Origin: Flavobacteriales bacterium UBA4422
Lineage (GTDB): Bacteria > Bacteroidota > Bacteroidia > Flavobacteriales_G > Salibacteraceae
Length of the DNA: 64,000 bases
Assembly: GCA_002389645.1 (NCBI GenBank)
Contig: DGQE01000004.1
Coordinates: forward strand, 62,001-126,000
Reading direction: 5' to 3'
Shown piece by piece: positions 1-8,412 of the stretch. The notes under the pieces were generated by a model. It saw nothing but the letters and a program-made list of their open reading frames with translations, was not told the origin of the DNA and did not search any database. The position numbers and the translations under genes are program-made. The first letter of the stretch is position 1. Each line of letters opens with the position of its first letter.

Positions 1-1
1 T

Positions 2-3000
2 AACCGACAGTTTGGGTTAAGCTCAGCGAGTATTAATAATCGGATGACAGTTATCGTCATACTGGTTATTATGGTGATAGCAGGGTTAATTTCCTACATC
101 AACATGCCTCGAGAGAGCTTCCCAGAAATTGTCATTCCACAGATTTATGTGGGAACGCCTTATCCTGGTAACTCAGCACTTGATATCGAAAAGCTGGTAA
201 CGCGTCCACTCGAAAAAGAAATCGGAGCCATTTCTGGAATTGACATAATGACCTCTACCTCAGTAGAGGGTTATTCAACTGTATTCATCGAATTTGACTT
301 CAGTATTACACCTGAAGAAGCACTAGGAAAGGTGAAGGACAAGGTTGATATAGCTATGGGAGATCCTGAATTCCCGCGAGACTTACCCGCTGATCCGAAT
401 GTTTTTGAGATGAATATTTCTGAGCTAACTCCAGTGATGAATATCAATCTAAGTGGTGATTTTAGCTTAGAACAATTGAATGAATACGCAGAGTATTTAG
501 AGGACCGAATAGAAAAGCTTTCAGAAATTACCGAAGTAGACATTCGCGGGGTGCAAGAAAAAGAAATGAAGGTAAACGTTGACCTATTTCAAATGCAGGC
601 GAGTGAAATCAGCTTTAATGACATTGCCAATGCCATCAATTCTGAAAACATTACTGTCTCAGCAGGTAGCATGCTGCAAGACGAAATGCGAAGAACCGTT
701 CGTGTGGTTGGAGATATTAAAAACGCAGAAGAGCTCGGAAACATTATTGTAAAGCAAGAAAAAGGGAACATCGTTTACCTCAGAGACATCGCTGAAGTAG
801 TATTTGAATATGAGGAAGCCGAGAGCTTTGCTCGTCAAAGTTCTAATTCAGTGGTGATGGTTGACGTGAAAAAGCGTGCTGGTGAAAACTTGATCAATGC
901 AGCAGATAAAATTGAAAGGATTTTAGAAGATGCTAAAGCAGATGTTTTCCCGAATAATCTAACCGTCACCATTACTGGTGACCAGTCCAAGCAAACGAGA
1001 ACTCAGGTCAGTGAATTAGAGAACAGTATCATTTTCGGTATGATTCTCGTAATTACTGTTTTACTTTTCTTCCTTGGCTTAAGAAATGCTCTGTTCGTAG
1101 GAACTGCCATTCCTCTTTCAATGTTTATCGCCTTCTTCATTTTAAACATCATGGGTGTGACCCTCAACATGATGGTGCTATTTTCTTTGGTTTTAGCACT
1201 TGGTATGCTCGTGGATAACGGAATTGTGGTAGTTGAAAACATCTACCGACTGATGGACGAAGGCTATGACGCCATCAATGCAGCGAAACTGGGTGTTGGT
1301 GAGGTTGCATGGCCAATTATTGCGTCAACTGCTACTACGCTTGCAGCCTTCACACCATTAATGGTTTGGCCGGGTATCATGGGCGAATTCATGTTTTATT
1401 TACCAGTTACTCTGATGATCGTACTGGGCTCTTCGTTATTCGTGGCTTTGGTAATCAACCCGGTTTTAACTGCCATGTATATGAAAGTGGAAGAAAAAGA
1501 AATGCCAAGTAAAAAAGCGATCACCATTGGTTCATTGCTTATTGCAGTAGGTATAGCTTTATCCTTTGGGTCAATTGTTTTAGGAAACTTGGTCATCATT
1601 TCCGGAGTTCTTGTGTTGACAACAAAGTTTATACTGACACCAGGTACTAAATACTTCCAAAACATCGTGTTACCCTATTTCGAGCGCGTTTACGAACGAA
1701 CACTAAGAAATGTATTTAGAGGTAAAAATCCAATCTTTTACTTCTTCGGAACGATAGGAATGCTGGTATTATCATTCATGCTTTTAGGAGCTTTTATGCC
1801 GAAGATTGTGTTCTTCCCTTCAAACATGCCTAATTATGTCAACATTTTCATTGAGGCACCTATCGGAACCGACATAGAAGAGACCAATCGAATTACAAAA
1901 GATATAGAGAACAAGGTGATTGAATATGCCAAGCAATTCGAAGTAAGCGAAGAGCGCAAGGGAATCAATTACCAATACAATTACTTGATCGAGTCAATTA
2001 TCGCCCAAGTCGGTGCTGGAACAAGTGATCCAAATGAAGGCCCATCAATGGCAGCCACCCCTCACAAAGCAAGGATCACTGTTTCATTTGTTCAGTTCCA
2101 GCAACGAAGAGGCGCTAGCACTACAAAAGTGATGGATGAACTACGCGCTCTAGTGGCGGGAACACCTGGGGTTCAAATAACAGTGGATAAAGACCCTGCT
2201 GGACCTCCTCAAGCAAAGCCAATCAACCTTGAAGTTGCTGGTGACGATTATGAGAAACTTCTAATCGAGGCTCAAAACCTCAAGAACTTTATCGTTGACA
2301 AGAATATTGGTGGTATTGAAGAATTAAAGCTTGATGTTGAACTTGGGAAACCAGAAATGCCAATCAATATAGATCGTGCAAAAGCCAGAAGGTATAATGT
2401 TTCTACCTCTCAAATTGGGCAAGCCCTGCGCAATTCTTTATTTGGAATGGAAGTTTCAAGCTTCAAAGATGGTGAAGATGACCACCCCATCATGATACGC
2501 CTGCAAGACAAGTATCGCTATAATGAAGATGCGATGATGGATCAGCTAATCACCTTCAGAGATCAAACCAATGGACGAATACAGCAAGTTCCGATTTCGG
2601 CCTTGGCCAATGCAGAAAATTCTACCACATTCAATGCAGTAAAGCGATTAGATCAAACACGATTAATCACCATTTCATCAAATGTTCTAGAGAGCTCTAA
2701 CCCGAATGAGGTGGTAGCTGAAATTAAAGATGCGTTAGAAGGCTATGAAATGCCCGAAGGAATGACTGTGAAATTTACAGGGCAGCAAGAAGATCAGGCA
2801 GAAGAAATGGCATTCTTAAGCACCGCATTAATGATTGCAGTTTTCCTCATCTTCTTGATTTTGGTAGCCCAGTTCAACTCCGTTTTAACCCCGTTTATTA
2901 TTGTAGGGTCAGTTGTTCTAAGCTTAATTGGAGTGTTCTTAGGTTTGGTAATTTTCCAAATGGACTTCGTGATTATCATGACCATGATTGGTATTATCTC

Positions 3001-3430
3001 TCTTGCGGGTATTGTGGTTAACAACGCCATCGTGTTGATTGACTACACCAAACTCATAATGGATCGCAAACGCACCGAGTTAAACTTGGCTGAAAACTCT
3101 AAACTTCCTATCGCTACGCTTATAGAATGTATGGTTGAAGGAGGAAAAACACGTTTACGCCCTGTATTGCTAACAGCCATTACAACCGTTCTCGGATTGA
3201 TTCCTCTAGCAATAGGTTTAAATATTGACTTCATCTCGCTGCTCACCAGTTACGATCCAAATATTTATGTTGGAGGTGACAACGTTATGTTCTGGGGACC
3301 AATGAGCTGGACCGTAATTTTTGGCTTGACATTCGCCACTTTCTTAACACTAGTAATTGTACCTGTCATGTATTATCTCAAAACTCGATTTGCATACAAA
3401 TTAGCAGGTGATAAAGAACTTCATATATAG
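2..3430 (+). CDS. Efflux RND transporter permease subunit (AcrB/HAE1 type), 5' partial
   Basis: Inner-membrane proton-driven exporter that would work with a periplasmic adaptor and an outer-membrane channel. An ATG lies at 44, but the same frame is open to the left edge and reads FGLSSASINNR before it, which is the usual N-terminus of this family, so the gene starts outside the window. Visible are the first membrane helix, the PRESFPEI segment, two large periplasmic domains and two blocks of helices. The TM4 motif reads LVDNGIVVVENIYR, so the second Asp of the usual DD pair is Asn; the TM10 region has NNAIVLIDYTK with the expected Lys. Between the two halves there is an extra hydrophobic stretch (roughly residues 490-535 counted from the ATG at 44), probably two added helices. 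Substrate unknown. Confidence 0.93.
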   Translation, partial: NRQFGLSSASINNRMTVIVILVIMVIAGLISYINMPRESFPEIVIPQIYVGTPYPGNSALDIEKLVTRPLEKEIGAISGIDIMTSTSVEGYSTVFIEFDFSITPEEALGKVKDKVDIAMGDPEFPRDLPADPNVFEMNISELTPVMNINLSGDFSLEQLNEYAEYLEDRIEKLSEITEVDIRGVQEKEMKVNVDLFQMQASEISFNDIANAINSENITVSAGSMLQDEMRRTVRVVGDIKNAEELGNIIVKQEKGNIVYLRDIAEVVFEYEEAESFARQSSNSVVMVDVKKRAGENLINAADKIERILEDAKADVFPNNLTVTITGDQSKQTRTQVSELENSIIFGMILVITVLLFFLGLRNALFVGTAIPLSMFIAFFILNIMGVTLNMMVLFSLVLALGMLVDNGIVVVENIYRLMDEGYDAINAAKLGVGEVAWPIIASTATTLAAFTPLMVWPGIMGEFMFYLPVTLMIVLGSSLFVALVINPVLTAMYMKVEEKEMPSKKAITIGSLLIAVGIALSFGSIVLGNLVIISGVLVLTTKFILTPGTKYFQNIVLPYFERVYERTLRNVFRGKNPIFYFFGTIGMLVLSFMLLGAFMPKIVFFPSNMPNYVNIFIEAPIGTDIEETNRITKDIENKVIEYAKQFEVSEERKGINYQYNYLIESIIAQVGAGTSDPNEGPSMAATPHKARITVSFVQFQQRRGASTTKVMDELRALVAGTPGVQITVDKDPAGPPQAKPINLEVAGDDYEKLLIEAQNLKNFIVDKNIGGIEELKLDVELGKPEMPINIDRAKARRYNVSTSQIGQALRNSLFGMEVSSFKDGEDDHPIMIRLQDKYRYNEDAMMDQLITFRDQTNGRIQQVPISALANAENSTTFNAVKRLDQTRLITISSNVLESSNPNEVVAEIKDALEGYEMPEGMTVKFTGQQEDQAEEMAFLSTALMIAVFLIFLILVAQFNSVLTPFIIVGSVVLSLIGVFLGLVIFQMDFVIIMTMIGIISLAGIVVNNAIVLIDYTKLIMDRKRTELNLAENSKLPIATLIECMVEGGKTRLRPVLLTAITTVLGLIPLAIGLNIDFISLLTSYDPNIYVGGDNVMFWGPMSWTVIFGLTFATFLTLVIVPVMYYLKTRFAYKLAGDKELHI

Positions 3431-3459
3431 GTAAGTCTTTCGTAGGTAGTAGGTTGGTT

Positions 3460-3499
3460 GAAGGTGTTTCGGATTTATCTGGGACACCTTCTTCTTTTT
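3460..3499 (+). terminator. Rho-independent terminator of the RND permease gene
   Basis: GAAGGTGT at 3460-3467 pairs perfectly with ACACCTTC at 3484-3491, followed by the T-rich tail TTCTTTTT. It lies 30 bases after the stop codon. Confidence 0.8.
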
Positions 3500-3577
3500 G
3501 GAACTCATTTTTGTCGTATGAAATGTTAAGAATCCAAACATGAACGCGGCTTTCTTCAGTGCGCTGTGGCATTTAAT

Positions 3578-3585
3578 TATTTTTG
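3578..3585 (+). promoter_or_regulatory. Possible -7 box for dsbD
   Basis: TATTTTTG fits the Bacteroidota -7 consensus TAnnTTTG and lies 21 bases before the ATG, downstream of the preceding terminator. No convincing -33 TTTG is visible at 19-21 bases upstream. Confidence 0.4.
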
Positions 3586-3606
3586 TCTACTTAAAATTTC
3601 AAGCAA

Positions 3607-6120
3607 ATGAAGCTTCGTTTTCTATCCTTAATGGTCGTTTTGTTCGCAACTCTTTCTGTTGCGGCCCAAGTATACAACCCCGTAAAGTGGACTTTCAATC
3701 ACAAATTGGTGGGCGATGACAAAGCCGAACTCACTTTTACAGCCTCCATTGATGATAATTGGCATGTTTATTCAACCAAACTTGCCGATGATTTAGGACC
3801 AGTTCCCTCGGCAATTGATTTTATGGAAATGGATGGGGCAGAACTCATTGGTGAATTAATCGAATCGGAAACGCACACTGAATTTGACCCAGTATTTGAG
3901 GCAGAGCTGACATGGTTTGAGCATAAGGCTGTACTTAAGCAGATGGTTCGATTAACAGCTCCAATGGCTAAAATCACGGGTGAGCTTACATTCATGACCT
4001 GTGATGACTCGAAGTGCCTTCCGCCCGATTATCTTGAATTCGAATTTGATATTGAAGCCGCACTTAAACCAGCAGCCAAGTCAATAGCTCCAATTGAAAA
4101 AGAAGAGCAAACAACAAATCTCAAAGCTGAACCAGCTCCCTCAGACCAAGATCTTTTCGAAAACAGCGCTGAACAAGAGTCTGAAATATTAAACCCTGTT
4201 GACTGGGCTTTTTCAGTCAAGAAAAAGGATGACGGAGTCTTTACGATTGTTGCACGAGCCAGTATAGATGAGCACTGGCATGTCTACTCTAAAGATCTAC
4301 CAAGTGATGATGGGCCGGTAGCTACTGAACTAAACTTCATTTCCGGCTCTTTTGAAAAAGTTGGTGAGCTAAGAGAAGTCGGAGACCTGATTCAAGTTTA
4401 TGACCCCAATTTCATGATGGATCTGAGCTATTTCGGCACCACGGTTTCCTTCGAGCAGGATTTCAAGATCATCGGAACTGAGAATATTACTGGAGAAGTT
4501 TATTACATGACTTGTGACGAGGAGAAATGCTTGCCTCCAGAATCAGTGGAATTTGAAGTTGATGCATCATCTGGCAACCTTATTGGAAAAAAGCTTACCT
4601 CAAATAAACCAGAAGAGGATGTCAAATCGAAGTTAAACAGTAGTGAGAATGAAGAGGAAAATGAAGGAAAAAGCCTATGGGGCATATTCTTCCTAAGCTT
4701 TTTAGGTGGTTTTGCTGCATTACTAACTCCTTGTGTCTTTCCAATGATTCCGATGACTGTGAGCTTTTTTACAAAGCAATCAAAAACAAGATCAAAAGGA
4801 ATTGCCAACGCGATTACTTATGGTCTTTTCATTATTGGAATCTACACACTCTTGGGGTTTTTAGTAACCATAATTTTTGGTGCTGATGCATTAAACGCAC
4901 TCTCCACAAACGTTATTTTCAACCTTGCGTTCTTCGTGATTTTGGTCGTTTTCGGAATATCCTTTTTGGGGGCTTTTGAGATTACACTTCCTTCTTCTTT
5001 CGTAAATAAGGTTGATGAAAAATCTGATAAAGGCGGACTAATTGGAATCTTTTTCATGGCATTTACGCTTTCATTAGTTTCTTTCAGTTGCACGGGCCCC
5101 ATCATTGGAACTCTATTGGTTGAAGCCGCTGTAAATGGAGGTGTTGCTGGACCATTAGTAGGCATGGGTGGGTTTTCATTAGCCTTAGCGCTTCCGTTTG
5201 GTTTATTTGCAGCGTTTCCTGGTTGGTTAAATACTCTACCAAAATCTGGCGGTTGGTTAAACTCTGTGAAAGTGGTATTAGGGTTTCTTGAAATTGGTCT
5301 AGCGTTCAAATTCTTATCAAATGCCGACCTAGTTGTGCAAGGAGGATATATTCAGCGTGAACTATTCATTGCTATATGGATTGCCGTTTCAGCAATGATT
5401 ACACTTTATTTATTAGGTTTTATCACCATGCCACACGACTCCCCAATGGATCGCTTATCCGTACCTAGATCGTTGCTTAGCCTTACATTCTTAATGTTCA
5501 CCATCTATCTTATTCCAGGTCTTTGGGGCGCTCCATTGAAAGTTATTAGCGGATTTCCTCCGCCCATGTTCTATAGCGAATCACCAAATGGAGTTGGTGG
5601 TGGAGGTGGATCGATGGCTCATGCAAATTCAGGAACAGATCACAATATACCCGAAGGGGCAGACCCAAGTCATTGCCCGCACAACCTAAATTGTTTTCAT
5701 GATTATGATCTTGGAATGGAATATGCCAAAAAAGTGAACAAGCCTGTAATGTTAGATTTCACTGGTTGGGCTTGTGTAAACTGCCGTAAAATGGAAGAAA
5801 CAGTTTGGAGTGATCAACGCGTTTTAGAAATTTTAAATGAAGATGTAGTATTGATCTCGCTCTATGTTGACGAGAAAACCAAGCTCCCAGAGAGTGAACA
5901 ATACGTTTCAGAAAATACGGGTAAAAAGATCAAAACTATAGGTAACAAGTGGGCCGATTTCCAAATTGAACATTTTCAATCTAACTCACAGCCCCAATAT
6001 GTAATAATTAACCACGAAGAGATCAAAGCACTAAATGGAACTACCGCTTATGATCCTGATATAGAGAAATATATTCAGTGGTTGGAAGAAGGAGTAAAAG
6101 CATTCGAAAAAGGGGAATAA
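3607..6120 (+). CDS. dsbD: Protein-disulfide reductase DsbD with duplicated N-terminal domain
   Basis: Carries electrons across the inner membrane from cytoplasmic thioredoxin to periplasmic thiol proteins. 837 residues: signal peptide (1-20), then two copies of the DsbD N-terminal domain (about 22-145 and 196-322), each ending in a near-identical active-site segment (TCDDSKCLPP and TCDEEKCLPP). A membrane domain (about 350-650) carries the two conserved Cys in LLTPCVFP and SFSCTGP, and a C-terminal thioredoxin fold has the CVNC motif near residue 723. The classical E. coli protein has one N-terminal domain; the second copy makes this protein much longer. It stands alone between two terminators. 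Confidence 0.93.
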   Translation: MKLRFLSLMVVLFATLSVAAQVYNPVKWTFNHKLVGDDKAELTFTASIDDNWHVYSTKLADDLGPVPSAIDFMEMDGAELIGELIESETHTEFDPVFEAELTWFEHKAVLKQMVRLTAPMAKITGELTFMTCDDSKCLPPDYLEFEFDIEAALKPAAKSIAPIEKEEQTTNLKAEPAPSDQDLFENSAEQESEILNPVDWAFSVKKKDDGVFTIVARASIDEHWHVYSKDLPSDDGPVATELNFISGSFEKVGELREVGDLIQVYDPNFMMDLSYFGTTVSFEQDFKIIGTENITGEVYYMTCDEEKCLPPESVEFEVDASSGNLIGKKLTSNKPEEDVKSKLNSSENEEENEGKSLWGIFFLSFLGGFAALLTPCVFPMIPMTVSFFTKQSKTRSKGIANAITYGLFIIGIYTLLGFLVTIIFGADALNALSTNVIFNLAFFVILVVFGISFLGAFEITLPSSFVNKVDEKSDKGGLIGIFFMAFTLSLVSFSCTGPIIGTLLVEAAVNGGVAGPLVGMGGFSLALALPFGLFAAFPGWLNTLPKSGGWLNSVKVVLGFLEIGLAFKFLSNADLVVQGGYIQRELFIAIWIAVSAMITLYLLGFITMPHDSPMDRLSVPRSLLSLTFLMFTIYLIPGLWGAPLKVISGFPPPMFYSESPNGVGGGGGSMAHANSGTDHNIPEGADPSHCPHNLNCFHDYDLGMEYAKKVNKPVMLDFTGWACVNCRKMEETVWSDQRVLEILNEDVVLISLYVDEKTKLPESEQYVSENTGKKIKTIGNKWADFQIEHFQSNSQPQYVIINHEEIKALNGTTAYDPDIEKYIQWLEEGVKAFEKGE

Positions 6121-6142
6121 TTACCTCATATCATTAAAATCG

Positions 6143-6175
6143 AGCCCGATGAGCTAATGTTCATCGGGCTTTTTT
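6143..6175 (+). terminator. Rho-independent terminator of dsbD
   Basis: AGCCCGATGA (6143-6152) pairs perfectly with TCATCGGGCT (6161-6170) around an 8-base loop, followed by TTTTT. Confidence 0.93.
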
Positions 6176-6250
6176 CGCTCAACTAAATCTCAGATCATTC
6201 AGCTTACTTATACTGTTTATAGCCCTTTTCAACTGACCATTTTTCTATCT

Positions 6251-6928
6251 ATAGCAGACGCCACTTGCCACGACTCGGGCGATGGTATGCTCGAAGCTCA
6301 GGCAAGTGGAGGAACTTCACCATTTGAATATGCTTGGTCAAACAGCCAAACAACATTTCAGATCAGTGGCTTGGATACAGGGGTTTATTCCGTAACAATC
6401 ACTGACAACAATGGCTGCGTAGAAGTTGCCACTGAGTCGGTTGGGTTCATTAATCAAGACCCGATCATTCCTCTTGACAGTGCTTACGTCCTTTGTACCG
6501 GTGATATTTTGCTTGATGCAGGCAATCCAGGCTCTACCTTCAATTGGACATCTGGTGAAGCCACCCAAACAATTACGGTTAGAGCTATAGGCTTTTATAC
6601 CGTTTCTGTAACCGATCTCAACGGCTGTTCAGCAAATGCCACTACTGAAGTCTATGATTGTGTTGGTGTGAATGAACTAGGTTTTTCAGGAATCATTCAG
6701 ATTTATCCTAATCCAACACGAGGAAACGTGAATATGTCGTTTGATGTCCAAGGAACTCAACACATTGAATACACCTGATTTAGCATTGAAGGACGTCCTC
6801 TAATGGTTAACTTGAGTAATGGCAAGGCCAACGCTGAGCTTGACCTTTCGAACTACAGTTCGGGCATTTACTTTATCACATTTGAAGGTGAAGGAAAGTC
6901 TAAAACACAGCGCATTATTCTGCAATAA
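6251..6928 (+). pseudogene. Remnant of a SprB-repeat/T9SS type A cargo protein with an in-frame TGA
   Basis: The frame reads a SprB-like repeat (DATCHDSGDG..., ending VTITDNNGC), a second Ig-like unit, and the start of a T9SS type A sorting domain (IYPNPTRGNVNMSF). It then meets TGA at 6776-6778 and continues in the same frame with the rest of that domain (FSIEGRPLMV ... SSGIYFITFEGEG ... TQRIILQ) up to TAA at 6926-6928. The longest open stretch from an ATG is 6287-6778. There is no signal peptide or plausible start: upstream the frame runs directly out of the dsbD terminator. This is the 3' end of a much larger secreted adhesin or surface gene that has lost its 5' part and gained a nonsense codon. 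Recoding is unlikely because the family has no Sec at this place. Confidence 0.8.
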
Positions 6929-6948
6929 CGAAATCAGAAATATCTTAG

Positions 6949-6977
6949 AAAAGAGCCTCTTTCTAGAGGCTCTTTTT
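6949..6977 (+). terminator. Rho-independent terminator of the T9SS cargo remnant
   Basis: AAGAGCCTCT (6951-6960) pairs with AGAGGCTCTT (6965-6974) around a TTCT loop and continues into a T run. It survives although the gene in front of it is broken. Confidence 0.88.
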
Positions 6978-7006
6978 ATTTGCCACCAAAAAATAACGGA
7001 GTTCCC

Positions 7007-7014
7007 TAAATTCG
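7007..7014 (+). promoter_or_regulatory. -7 box of the GT2-PAP2-GT39 operon
   Basis: TAAATTCG matches the TAnnTTCG form of the Bacteroidota -7 element and ends only 4 bases before the ATG at 7019, which predicts a leaderless or nearly leaderless transcript. No clear -33 element at normal spacing. Confidence 0.45.
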
Positions 7015-7018
7015 CCCC

Positions 7019-7768
7019 ATGATCAAAGGCAAGAAAGTAGTTGTAGTTATGCCTGCTTATAACGCAGAGCTCACATTAAAAACAACCTACGATGAAATTC
7101 CATTCGACATCGTGGATGATGTGGTTTTAGTGGATGATAAAAGCTCTGACAGAACATCTGAACTTGCCAGGGAAATTGGCATCAAGCATGTTATCACCCA
7201 CGAAAAAAACACAGGTTATGGTGGTAACCAAAAATCATGCTATAGAAAAGCACTAGAACTTGATGCTGATATCACCATCATGGTACATCCTGACTATCAA
7301 TACACACCGCTGCTGATTCCAGCAATGGCGGATATGATTGCAAGTGGATTGTATGATAGCGTTCTTGCTAGCCGGATTTTAGGGAAAGGAGCCCTTAGAG
7401 GGGGAATGCCAATGTACAAGTACATCGCGAACCGCTTTCTTACCCTAACTCAAAACATTCTTATCGGTCAGAAGTTAAGCGAATACCACACGGGTTACCG
7501 GGCTTTTTCGAAATCCGTTTTAGAAACCATAGATTTTGAAGCAAACTCAGACGACTTTGTATTCGATAATCAGATGATTTGTCAAATTTTTCATGCAGGA
7601 TTCGAAATTGCGGAAGTGACTTGTCCAACAAAATATTTCGAAGAAGCATCTTCGATTAACTTCTCTCGAAGCACGACTTACGGGCTTGGGGTTTTAAAAA
7701 CTTCCGTTCAATATTGGGCAAGCAAAAAAGGCCTAGGAAACAATAAAATATTTCGCGTCAAAAAATGA
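7019..7768 (+). CDS. Glycosyltransferase family 2, dolichyl-phosphate-mannose-synthase-like
   Basis: GT-A type transferase that probably loads a sugar from a nucleotide donor onto a polyprenyl phosphate carrier at the cytoplasmic face. 249 residues: the fold starts at VVVVMPAYNAE, with D39-D40 in LVDDKSSDRT and the metal-binding HPD near residues 93-95. No membrane anchor is visible. The stop overlaps the start of the PAP2 gene (ATGA), and that gene in turn overlaps a GT39 transferase. A GT2 carrier-charging enzyme, a lipid-phosphate phosphatase and a lipid-linked-sugar transferase in one operon form a plausible lipid A or glycan modification set. The exact sugar and acceptor cannot be read from sequence. 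Confidence 0.88.
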   Translation: MIKGKKVVVVMPAYNAELTLKTTYDEIPFDIVDDVVLVDDKSSDRTSELAREIGIKHVITHEKNTGYGGNQKSCYRKALELDADITIMVHPDYQYTPLLIPAMADMIASGLYDSVLASRILGKGALRGGMPMYKYIANRFLTLTQNILIGQKLSEYHTGYRAFSKSVLETIDFEANSDDFVFDNQMICQIFHAGFEIAEVTCPTKYFEEASSINFSRSTTYGLGVLKTSVQYWASKKGLGNNKIFRVKK

Positions 7769-8412
7769 AAAGCACAGTAGCTCGAACGCAAGTCTTTATA
7801 GCAATGCTAATTGCTTGGATAGTTTTCGGTGCTATCATTATTTCGATTACTGACCAAGAGCCGCTACATCTTTACCTCAATAACTTCAACCACCCATACT
7901 TTGATGTGTTTTTCAAGTATGGAACGCATCTCGGAGACGGCATTTTTGCAGCAATCATAGTCGCTCTTGGCTTCATTTATCGCGTTCGATTTGGCGTTAT
8001 TGGGTTTATTGGCTTGATTAGCGCCTCAGTAGTTACTCAGATTTTGAAGCGACAAGTATTTGATGATCATTTACGCCCTTCCAAGGTATTTGAACAAATG
8101 GCGGATGTCCATTTTATTGATGGAGTTAATCTTCATACCAATTTTTCATTTCCTTCAGGTCATTCCACTGCGGCATTTAGCACCTTCTTCTTTCTTGCAC
8201 TTATTGCACGGAAACCAATGCTTCAAGTGGCTCTTTTTACGGCCGGACTTTTAGTGGCATTCAGCCGCGTGTATATCAACCAGCACTTTTTTGAAGACAT
8301 TTATGTCGGTAGCATCATCGGTGCTTCATTTACATTTCTTGCTTCCGTTTATTTGATTGATAAGCCTTGGGGAGAAAAAGGGTTTGTAGAGCTTTTTGAT
8401 TCGAAAAAATGA
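7765..8412 (+). CDS. PAP2-family membrane phosphatase
   Basis: Integral membrane phosphatase of the PAP2/LpxE/PgpB superfamily acting on lipid phosphates or pyrophosphates at the periplasmic face. All three signature motifs are present: KRQVFDDHLRP (near residue 95), FPSGHSTAAF (near 130) and SRVYINQHFFED (about 166-177) with the catalytic His. About six membrane helices in 215 residues. It overlaps both neighbours by 4 bases (ATGA), so translational coupling is likely. The context suggests a role in recycling a polyprenyl phosphate carrier or dephosphorylating lipid A; the sequence alone cannot decide. Confidence 0.88.
   Translation: MKSTVARTQVFIAMLIAWIVFGAIIISITDQEPLHLYLNNFNHPYFDVFFKYGTHLGDGIFAAIIVALGFIYRVRFGVIGFIGLISASVVTQILKRQVFDDHLRPSKVFEQMADVHFIDGVNLHTNFSFPSGHSTAAFSTFFFLALIARKPMLQVALFTAGLLVAFSRVYINQHFFEDIYVGSIIGASFTFLASVYLIDKPWGEKGFVELFDSKK

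Noticed and set aside
4842..5309. 155-codon open frame on the minus strand
   Set aside because: Mirror of the DsbD membrane domain; Pro/Asn/Lys-rich composition typical of antisense to hydrophobic helices.
6776..6778. Selenocysteine or stop-codon readthrough at the in-frame TGA
   Set aside because: The position is in a sorting domain where no Cys or Sec is conserved, and the gene also lacks its 5' end, so simple decay explains it better.
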